Below, in pieces: positions 1-6,076 of a stretch of 15,582 nucleotides of DNA. Position 1 is the first letter of the stretch; each line of letters begins with the position of its first letter. A program made the position numbers and the translations under genes. The DNA is from a bacterium (GTDB lineage Bacteria; AUK180). The notes beneath the pieces were generated by a model. That model saw only the letters and a list, made by a program, of their open reading frames with translations, made no database searches and was not told where the DNA came from. The stretch is from assembly GCA_021162505.1 (NCBI GenBank), contig JAGGYO010000133.1:1-15582 (forward strand), in the 5' to 3' direction.

Positions 1-30
1 AAACAAGATAAGTAAAGAGTATCTTTTCAT
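1..30 (-). CDS. 5' end of an exported protein gene (partial, runs off the window)
   Basis: On the minus strand an ATG at 30-28 opens a frame reading MKRYSLLILF up to the window edge. It is preceded by GGAG (positions 39-36) with a 5-base spacer, a good ribosome binding site. A basic start followed by a leucine/isoleucine run looks like the beginning of a signal peptide. It starts 19 bases after the stop codon of the upstream radical SAM gene, on the same strand, so it probably continues that operon. Nothing can be said about its function from ten residues. Confidence 0.55.
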   Translation of the reverse strand, partial: MKRYSLLILF

Positions 31-49
31 AATATCTCCATTTTATAAA

Positions 50-2341
50 TTATAAACTTTTTTCAGTATCTGCAAAAATTATTTCTTTTTTTAGAAGTTT
101 ATTTTCATCAAGTACAAGTTCTCTTTCTTTAAAATACCCGCGAATTGAAGAGAAATTTCCTCTTTCTGACTGGAATCTTATTTCCTTTCCATCATAGAGA
201 AAGATCAGTACTTCGGCTTTGGGTTTTTGTTTTACCTCTTGATATGTGAGAAGATTATATCCTTTGGGTGCTTTTGAATTTATTAGATCAAGTTCTTTTT
301 TGTTTATCTTATTTCCCAACTCTACAAAAAAGTATTCCGCTTCACTTTCTATACCAAGTGAAAGTGCATGAAAAGCGGATATTTTAGCTCTTCGGGAAAA
401 ACCTTTTTTATTAATGATCTTAATTTGTGCTATTTTCAGTAATTTTATGGTAATATACAATAGATCGTTATGTGAAATATAACGCATAAGTCCCTTCTTT
501 TCAAATCGGAGCAAATAATAAAGAGGTTTTATTTCCTCTTCATTGATCTCAGGCAATTTTAATTTAAAGGGCGGACTATCCTCATTCTTTATATCACTAT
601 TGCAGATCCCGCAGTTATAACAGTTGCCATTTTTACAATCGTCTATTTCTATTTCACTTCTACTTCTTATTTCGTCTTCAACTAAATAATTTTCATCGAT
701 CATTTGCGTAATATTATGCCAAAATGTTCTATCAAAATTAAAAAGATATTTTTTATATGCAAATTCTTCAATAAGCGCTCTCATTCTATCCCTATGTCTG
801 AATTCCTTCCAATATACATTATAGATATTGTTTTTGACCATGGAAAGGATCAATTTACCAACTTCAATATCTCCGCGGTCTATTAATGTTTCCAATAAAG
901 ATAGGTGATAATCGGAAAAATTAATATGAATGTTCTTGAAATGTATCTCAGATCTTATCATTGATACTCTTTTTTGGTAATCATCCTTTGAAATAAGATC
1001 AGCGAGCTCGAAAGGTGTATTGGGCTTTGGTGAGAATATGGATATGGTTATACCGATATTGAACCTCTTTCCCAAAAATCCCCGTATTTTTTTTATCAAA
1101 GCTATCATTTGTAAAATATCATCATCTGTTTCCGTAGGATGCCCCATCATAAAGTAGAGTTTGATCCTGCGCCAACTCAATCCCTTTATCCTTTCCAGTG
1201 TAGTGAAAAGTACTTCATTGGGGATCCTTTTATTGATGACCCTTCTTAGCCGTTCGCTCCCTGCTTCCAATGCAAATGTTAATGAAGTCATCTTTCTTTT
1301 TCCCAGCAAGTTAATGCTATTTTGGGATAAGCTGTCCAATCGTAGTGACGGCAATGAAATTTTCAGATCATTATACCTTTGAGAAATAACCTCGATCAGG
1401 GGTTCTATTTGCGAATAATCTCCTGATGATAGAGAGAGTAGGCTCACTTCCCCAATACCATATGATTCCTCCGCTTTCCCAATGCTTTCCACGATGTCAT
1501 TAACACTTCTTTCTCTATGTGGACGATAGAGCATTCCAGCCAGGCAAAATCTGCATCCGTTTGTACATCCGCGCATGATCTCAACGGCATATCTTGTTTC
1601 ACCTATTTGTGTAAGGGGTTCAATAATGGGAATCACAGGTTTGGATTTGGCAAATTCTTTCCAATGTGCAAATTCTATTTTTTTCCCGGCATATACATTG
1701 AAATCTCCTTGTTTATTCGGCTCATAATTTTTCGATACCAGAACACCCGAGATATTTTCAATGGATCCATAGAATTCTTTAGTATTCCCGAATTTTTTAT
1801 AATATTCAATAATTTTCTTAAACCCGGTTTCACCTTCGCCGAGAAAGATAATATCAAAATAGGGAATAAGCGGAATGGGATTGGAAATTCCCGGTCCTCC
1901 GGCGATCATAATAGGATGTTCTTTATTGCGTTCATCCCTCAAAAAGGGTATTTTTGCTAATTCAAACATTTTCAGTCCGTTTAAAAAGAGAAGCTCTGAA
2001 GGAAAGGTAAGTCCCACAATATCAAAATCCTTTACAAAACGGAAATTTTCCAAAGTAAAGAGGGGAATGTCTTTTTCTTCTAATTTCTCTATCATATCAA
2101 ACCAAGGGAAATAAAATCTCTCAAAATTCACTTCAGGATCCTTCGAGAACATATCATAAAATATTTTGATAGCTAAATTAGATATACCTAATTCATAGGT
2201 ATCGGGAAAACCGAATGCAATATTTATCCTTCCCTTTTGATCTTTATTTATTCCAAATTCATTTCCAATATATCGTTGAGGGTACTCTATATCCTGAAGT
2301 AAATTTATAAGCTCTTCTTTTTGCAGAGAGTCCTTATTCAT
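50..2341 (-). CDS. B12-binding-like / radical SAM protein fused to a DUF2344 domain
   Basis: This 763-residue protein matches the layout of the uncharacterised radical SAM fusion family (TIGR03960-like plus TIGR03936/DUF2344-like). Residues about 20-240 resemble a cobalamin-binding-type Rossmann region, with AGGPG near 147-151 and GEGE near 168-171. The radical SAM core begins near 250 and carries the CX3CX2C iron-sulfur motif at C259, C263 and C266, followed by RPHRERS. A second cysteine cluster, CX4CX2CX2C, lies at C569, C574, C577 and C580, just before the C-terminal DUF2344 part (about 605-763, containing YISHNDLL and GFSRRAKIS). Substrate and reaction are not established; the family is often found near RNA-processing genes such as RNase G and ribosomal-protein genes, and here it sits directly after rph. 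The start ATG overlaps the end of rph by 8 bases, implying translational coupling. The family call is strong; any RNA-modification role is inference. Confidence 0.9.
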   Translation of the reverse strand: MNKDSLQKEELINLLQDIEYPQRYIGNEFGINKDQKGRINIAFGFPDTYELGISNLAIKIFYDMFSKDPEVNFERFYFPWFDMIEKLEEKDIPLFTLENFRFVKDFDIVGLTFPSELLFLNGLKMFELAKIPFLRDERNKEHPIMIAGGPGISNPIPLIPYFDIIFLGEGETGFKKIIEYYKKFGNTKEFYGSIENISGVLVSKNYEPNKQGDFNVYAGKKIEFAHWKEFAKSKPVIPIIEPLTQIGETRYAVEIMRGCTNGCRFCLAGMLYRPHRERSVNDIVESIGKAEESYGIGEVSLLSLSSGDYSQIEPLIEVISQRYNDLKISLPSLRLDSLSQNSINLLGKRKMTSLTFALEAGSERLRRVINKRIPNEVLFTTLERIKGLSWRRIKLYFMMGHPTETDDDILQMIALIKKIRGFLGKRFNIGITISIFSPKPNTPFELADLISKDDYQKRVSMIRSEIHFKNIHINFSDYHLSLLETLIDRGDIEVGKLILSMVKNNIYNVYWKEFRHRDRMRALIEEFAYKKYLFNFDRTFWHNITQMIDENYLVEDEIRSRSEIEIDDCKNGNCYNCGICNSDIKNEDSPPFKLKLPEINEEEIKPLYYLLRFEKKGLMRYISHNDLLYITIKLLKIAQIKIINKKGFSRRAKISAFHALSLGIESEAEYFFVELGNKINKKELDLINSKAPKGYNLLTYQEVKQKPKAEVLIFLYDGKEIRFQSERGNFSSIRGYFKERELVLDENKLLKKEIIFADTEKSL

Positions 2342-3047
2342 TGATCGTGTCTTTTTCCAATTGGATCAAATATTTGATGGGTTCAATGACCAATTCCAGA
2401 ATATTATCAAGTTGCTTTTTAGAATATGCTTTCCCTTCCGCTCCCCCTTGCAGCTCAATGATCTCCATTTCATTATTCATAATAATATTGAGATCAACAT
2501 CGCAAGAAGAATCTTCATCATAATCAGGGTCCACCAAGATCTTTTTATCAAGGATACCCACACTGACGCCCGCAATAAACGATCTTATGGGTAATTCTGT
2601 AAAAAGCCCGTTTTTCTGCATATTTTTCAATGCCTCATAAAGCGCTATGAACGCGCCTATAAGTGAAGCAATGCGAGTCCCACCATCTGCCTGGATCACA
2701 TCACAGTCGATCCAGAGTGTTTTACCCGGAAAAGCCTCAATATTTACGGTATTTCTTAAGACCCTTCCTAACATTCTTGAGATCTCTACCTGTCTTGGAT
2801 CTGAAGAAACCTGACTTTCATTTCTTGTTTTTCTCTGTGAAGTCGCCCTGGGAAGCATCCTATATTCTACTGTTAACCAGCCGGATCTTTTATTCATTAA
2901 GAACCTTGGAACTCTTTTGACCAAAGATGCGGTTACCGAAATAATATTATCTCCCCATTTGACCCATGCTGATCCATCCGCCCATTTATTCCAATTTTTT
3001 TTAATATCTATATGTCTTAATTGGGTATTTTCTCTATTTATTCTCAT
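2334..3047 (-). CDS. rph: Ribonuclease PH
   Basis: The product is a phosphate-dependent 3'-to-5' exoribonuclease that trims tRNA precursors and other RNAs; the family works as a hexamer. The 237-residue length is normal. Family blocks are visible in order: WADGSAWVKWGD (22-33), GWLTVEYRMLPRAT (56-69), PRQVEISRMLGRVLR (84-98) with the conserved phosphate-site arginine region, DGGTRIASLIGAFIAL (121-136), and a C-terminal VDLNIIMNNEMEIIELQGGAEG segment that fits the second half of the RNase PH fold. The usual GRTQEI block reads DPRQVEI here, a modest divergence that keeps the arginine and glutamine. Its ATG overlaps the murI stop codon (ATGA, 4 bases), and its own end overlaps the radical SAM gene by 8 bases, so it is an internal operon gene without its own promoter. 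Confidence 0.95.
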   Translation of the reverse strand: MRINRENTQLRHIDIKKNWNKWADGSAWVKWGDNIISVTASLVKRVPRFLMNKRSGWLTVEYRMLPRATSQRKTRNESQVSSDPRQVEISRMLGRVLRNTVNIEAFPGKTLWIDCDVIQADGGTRIASLIGAFIALYEALKNMQKNGLFTELPIRSFIAGVSVGILDKKILVDPDYDEDSSCDVDLNIIMNNEMEIIELQGGAEGKAYSKKQLDNILELVIEPIKYLIQLEKDTINE

Positions 3048-3847
3048 TTATACCTCTCTATGTCTATCCTTTTAAAATTTTCCACTTTCTTTCCTAAGAA
3101 TCTTCGTACTATCTTCTGAAAATTTCTGGGGATATCACTCAGATAGAACTCAACCCATCCGCTTTTCTTATCACCGAGCATTTCTTTTTCTTTTAAAAAT
3201 AAAGTTACTTCTTTAGCTACCATTTTACCGGGATTTATGAGCTTTACCTTTCCTTCAAAAAAATCTCGAATTTCTTTTTTAAATAAAGGATAATGTGTAC
3301 AGCCCATAATGAGCGAGTCCAAATCTTTTGTCCTGAACTCCTTTAAATAATGTTCAATAGTTATCTTCGAGATGGAAGTATTGTTCAACCCTTCCTCAGC
3401 TAATGGTACCAAAAGAGGGCACGCTTTATGAAAAATTTTAAGCTTATTATTAAATTTTTTTTTAATTTTATTATCATAACTCTTAGATTCAATCGTTGCG
3501 TATGTACCGATGATCCCAATATTACTTATCTTTCTTGAAAGATTCTTGACGGTGGGGCCAATAACATCAAAAATGGGAATATCATATTCTTTTTTTATTG
3601 TTTCAATCCCATTGGACGAGGCAGAATTGCAGGCAACGACAATTGTCTTCACCCCTTTGGATAGAAGAAAATTTATATTTTGACGAGAAAAATTCATTAT
3701 GGTCTCCCGTGATTTTGTCCCGTAGGGAACACGGGCAGTATCTCCAAAATAAATATACTCTTCATTTGGCAGATATTTCAATAATTGATAAAGTACGGTC
3801 AAACCGCCTACACCGGAGTCAAAAACACCTATTTTATTATTGCTCAT
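3044..3847 (-). CDS. murI: Glutamate racemase
   Basis: The enzyme converts L-glutamate to the D-glutamate needed for peptidoglycan stem peptides, in the cytoplasm. The 267-residue protein begins with IGVFDSGVGGLTVL (D10, S11) and has the two catalytic cysteines in VVACNSASSNG (C73) and SLIMGCTHYPLF (C183), the standard two-base pair of the Asp/Glu racemase fold. YFGDTARVPYG (33-43) is the typical substrate-pocket block. The ATG overlaps the stop of the upstream amidase gene (ATGA) and the gene's own stop overlaps the rph start in the same way, so three genes are stitched together by 4-base overlaps. Being next to a peptidoglycan amidase gives a cell-wall theme to this part of the operon. Confidence 0.97.
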   Translation of the reverse strand: MSNNKIGVFDSGVGGLTVLYQLLKYLPNEEYIYFGDTARVPYGTKSRETIMNFSRQNINFLLSKGVKTIVVACNSASSNGIETIKKEYDIPIFDVIGPTVKNLSRKISNIGIIGTYATIESKSYDNKIKKKFNNKLKIFHKACPLLVPLAEEGLNNTSISKITIEHYLKEFRTKDLDSLIMGCTHYPLFKKEIRDFFEGKVKLINPGKMVAKEVTLFLKEKEMLGDKKSGWVEFYLSDIPRNFQKIVRRFLGKKVENFKRIDIERYK

Positions 3848-5154
3848 TGTATAAATTTCCTATAATTTTTTTCAATATAAATATCAATTGCCTTGGCGAT
3901 CTTTGACACCAATTTTTTTTGATATGATGCAGTATTTAAATTTTTTTCTTCCTTTCTATTTGTAAGAAAACCTGTTTCAATAAGTATCGCCGGCATAGTA
4001 GCTCCGTATAGAACATAAAAACGGGCATGTTTTATCGGCCTTCCATGGGGAGGTCCTATGGTTTTCAAATGTTTTGTTATAAGTCCCGCAAGTAGGATGG
4101 ATTCATTTTCAAATTCATTAGAGATCATGGACCAAATAATATCATTGAGCAGACCTCCAGTGGATTTATTTTCTAATTGGATAACATTATTTTCATAAGC
4201 GGCAACATGTCTTGCTTCATCATCGGATGCAGATTTTGACAGATAATAAATTTCAAACCCCCGAGATTTAGGATTATAGGAAAAATTGGCGTGAATGCTG
4301 ATAAAAATAGAACCATTTCTTTTATTGGCTATTTTACTCCTGCCGCGAAGTGGAACAAAGAAATCCTTATTTCTCGTCATTATGACAGTATATCCTTCTT
4401 TTTGCAGGGTTGATGCCAATTTTTTCCCAATAGCCAATACCACATTTTTTTCTTTGATTCCGGTGATCCCAATGGCTCCGGGGTCCTTACCGCCATGCCC
4501 GGGGTCTATGATGATCTTTATTATTTTTTTGTTCAATGTTTTATTGCCGGAAGAATAATTGCCCGCTATGGATTTTTTTTCAATAGCAGATTTTTCATAT
4601 TTATATGTAAAAACACATTTTTTGGCATCAATATTATATTTTAATACGGTAATATATTTAAACTTTATTAAAAGGTTTTGCCCCTTGATCTTTATGTAGT
4701 CAATACCCGGATAAGGTTTATTAAAATAACTTTTACCCAGGTCCGCCTTGGCTTTTGATGAAACCTCATAATAATTTTCCCCCAGTTTATTTATGCTGAT
4801 ACCCAAATGAGAATAGATGGAGAAGGTACAGTTATTTCTTTTAGAAACATGATCAAAATTATAAATACCTTTTGCTCCCGTGACCCATTGTTTTAAAAAA
4901 TTATCAGAAATCAAGATATCATTGTTTTCTATAGTTACCGCTTCATCTAAATGGTAAATATTGATACCTTTGTAATAGATCGATTCGTTTATCAAAAAAG
5001 TAAATGTATCACCATTTGTAGATAATGTCAATTTATTTTTCTGTATATCAAGAGAATACTTCCAATCATATTCATTTACATATTTTTTTAATGAAAATGA
5101 ACAAATAGAACTTAATATAATAATAAGTAAAGCCAGAACCAATACTTTTTTCAT
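3844..5154 (-). CDS. N-acetylmuramoyl-L-alanine amidase, exported (Amidase_3 family)
   Basis: This zinc hydrolase cleaves the bond between N-acetylmuramic acid and L-alanine in peptidoglycan, typically for daughter-cell separation. With the start at 5154 it has 436 residues: a signal peptide (MKKVLVLALLIIILSS), an N-terminal region of about 190 residues resembling the beta-rich AMIN-type part of AmiC-like enzymes, and the catalytic domain from about 211. Zinc ligands and catalytic glutamate are visible: H220 in IDPGHGGKDPGAIG, E235 in IKEKNVVLAI, H288 in FISIHANF and E393 in ILIETGFLTN. The frame stays open upstream into the tmRNA to a TTG at 5229, but those codons belong to the tmRNA T-arm and acceptor, so the signal-peptide ATG is chosen. 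That ATG is only 5 bases after the tmRNA CCA and has no Shine-Dalgarno sequence. The segment SSIC is not a good lipobox, so a soluble periplasmic form is expected. Confidence 0.93.
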   Translation of the reverse strand: MKKVLVLALLIIILSSICSFSLKKYVNEYDWKYSLDIQKNKLTLSTNGDTFTFLINESIYYKGINIYHLDEAVTIENNDILISDNFLKQWVTGAKGIYNFDHVSKRNNCTFSIYSHLGISINKLGENYYEVSSKAKADLGKSYFNKPYPGIDYIKIKGQNLLIKFKYITVLKYNIDAKKCVFTYKYEKSAIEKKSIAGNYSSGNKTLNKKIIKIIIDPGHGGKDPGAIGITGIKEKNVVLAIGKKLASTLQKEGYTVIMTRNKDFFVPLRGRSKIANKRNGSIFISIHANFSYNPKSRGFEIYYLSKSASDDEARHVAAYENNVIQLENKSTGGLLNDIIWSMISNEFENESILLAGLITKHLKTIGPPHGRPIKHARFYVLYGATMPAILIETGFLTNRKEEKNLNTASYQKKLVSKIAKAIDIYIEKNYRKFIQ

Positions 5155-5159
5155 TAATT

Positions 5160-5502
5160 TGGTGGAGGCGGCGGGATTCGAACCCGCGTCCAGAGAAGAG
5201 CACAGCATAACATCTACATGTTTATCCAATCTATGATTCTCGTAATGATTTAACCGATGGGCAGGTATTCATCACAAGTCGCAGTAAAATTGTCTGGTCC
5301 TTTGCCCTGAGACTCAACTTAAGACCATATCCACTTGGTTTAGGGGTATTCAGAAACAAGTGGCCCTCTCTGATACCCCGCTGCTACCAATTAAGCAGCT
5401 AGTGCGTAATTATCGGCGTGTTAACGCTTTGATCCGTCACAGTGGATCGATCTGACATGCAGTTATGCTTACAACAGCCCTGTCGAAACCATATTCGCCC
5501 CC
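5160..5502 (-). ncRNA. ssrA: Transfer-messenger RNA (tmRNA, one-piece form)
   Basis: tmRNA with SmpB rescues ribosomes stalled on broken messages and tags the product for proteolysis. Read on the minus strand, the 5' end GGGGGCG (5502-5496) pairs with CGCCTCC near the 3' end to give a 7-bp acceptor stem with one G-U pair, followed by discriminator A and an encoded CCA ending at 5160. The T-arm GCGGG/TTCGAAT/CCCGC is perfect, and the 5' part carries the conserved ATGGTTTCGACAGGG segment and a GCATGTCAG block typical of tmRNA. The tag frame is visible in the middle (see its own entry). The length of about 343 nt is normal and the order is not circularly permuted. smpB is directly upstream on the same strand, with one base between its stop codon and the tmRNA 5' end. 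Confidence 0.96.
5391..5417 (-). other. tmRNA tag-peptide reading frame (ADNYALAA)
   Basis: Inside the tmRNA a frame GCC GAT AAT TAC GCA CTA GCT GCT TAA encodes A-D-N-Y-A-L-A-A, the classic proteolysis tag ending. An in-frame TAA lies five codons upstream of AAT, which limits how early the resume codon can be; GCC is the most likely one, because most tags begin with alanine or glycine. With the alanine carried by tmRNA itself the tag would be nine residues. The stop codon sits in the loop of a small hairpin (CTGCT / AGCAG), as is usual in tmRNA. Confidence 0.85.
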
Positions 5503-5503
5503 G

Positions 5504-5965
5504 CTAACCTTTGTGCTTTTGTAAGCGGGACAATTCCCTATTAATATCCCTTTTCTTAATGTCCTCTCTTTTATCATATTGTCTCTTTCCGGTTACAAGA
5601 GCGATCTCAACTTTAAGAAGATGTCTTGAAAAGTAGATCTTTACGGGAATTATAGTTAAACCCTTTTCTTCAACCTTCTTCCTTAAACGAAAAAGCTCTA
5701 TCTTCTTTAGTAAAAGTTTCCTTTTTCTGATTGGATCAACGAGTGTCGTGGTATTGTTCTCATAGCGATCAATTCGCATTCCAATAAGGAAGAGTTCATT
5801 ATTTGTAAAAGAGCAGTAGGAACCCTTTAGAGATACTCTTTTTTCTCTAACTGATTTCACTTCACTACCTACAAGAACTATGCCAGATTCATATTTTTCT
5901 AAAATATTAAAACTACCCATAGCCTTATTTCTCTTAATGATCACAATTTCATTTTTATTATTCAT
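5504..5965 (-). CDS. smpB: SsrA-binding protein SmpB
   Basis: SmpB binds the tRNA-like part of tmRNA and places it in the ribosomal A site during trans-translation. The 153-residue length is normal. Family blocks are present: YESGIVLVGSEVKSVREKRV (25-44), VDPIRKRKLLLKKIEL (77-92), EKGLTIIPVKIYFSR (100-114) and the basic tail VTGKRQYDKREDIKKRDINR (124-143). The usual RKARHDYEIL-type N-terminal block reads NKAMGSFNIL here, a small divergence. It is the first gene of the minus-strand block and is followed after one base by the tmRNA. No Shine-Dalgarno sequence precedes the ATG, and the best upstream promoter would give a leader of only a few bases. Confidence 0.95.
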   Translation of the reverse strand: MNNKNEIVIIKRNKAMGSFNILEKYESGIVLVGSEVKSVREKRVSLKGSYCSFTNNELFLIGMRIDRYENNTTTLVDPIRKRKLLLKKIELFRLRKKVEEKGLTIIPVKIYFSRHLLKVEIALVTGKRQYDKREDIKKRDINRELSRLQKHKG

Positions 5966-5973
5966 AAAAACAT

Positions 5974-6002
5974 ATTATAATTTTTTTTTAAGAAATAATC
6001 AA
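5974..6002 (-). promoter_or_regulatory. Predicted sigma70-type promoter for the smpB-ssrA block
   Basis: On the minus strand a perfect -10 box TATAAT (5979-5974) is preceded, after 17 bases, by TTGATT (6002-5997), which matches the -35 consensus at four of six positions. Initiation about 7 bases downstream of the -10 box would fall near 5967, only one or two bases before the smpB ATG. The region is very AT-rich, which raises the chance of a spurious -10 match. Confidence 0.5.
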
Positions 6003-6026
6003 ATAATAAAATTATCCAAATTTTAA

Positions 6027-6055
6027 TTGACACTAATTAAAAAATTTGTTATAAT
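6027..6055 (+). promoter_or_regulatory. Near-ideal sigma70-type promoter with extended -10
   Basis: A perfect -35 box TTGACA (6027-6032), an exact 17-base spacer and a perfect -10 box TATAAT (6050-6055) are present, and the -10 box is also preceded by TGT, giving an extended -10. The flanking DNA upstream is nearly all A and T, as in UP elements. Predicted initiation near 6062 leaves a leader of about 15 bases that carries the AGGAGG ribosome binding site. It should drive strong expression of the secreted-protein/PorV-like gene pair. Confidence 0.85.
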
Positions 6056-6065
6056 AAAAAAAATT

Positions 6066-6071
6066 AGGAGG
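6066..6071 (+). promoter_or_regulatory. Strong ribosome binding site (AGGAGG)
   Basis: A full AGGAGG lies 5 bases before the ATG at 6077 and 8 bases before the ATG at 6080. The two in-frame ATGs are adjacent (MM at the N-terminus); spacing slightly favours the second one, so the true start could be 6080. Confidence 0.8.
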
Positions 6072-6076
6072 ATGAT

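Noticed and set aside
1517..1960. 147-codon plus-strand open frame antisense to the radical SAM gene
   Set aside because: It lies entirely inside a well-supported conserved gene on the other strand, has no plausible ribosome binding site or recognisable domain, and has the erratic composition of a shadow frame.
5155..5229. Upstream extension of the amidase frame to a TTG at 5229
   Set aside because: The extra codons are the tmRNA T-arm and acceptor stem, and the signal peptide begins at the ATG at 5154; the open frame there is coincidental.
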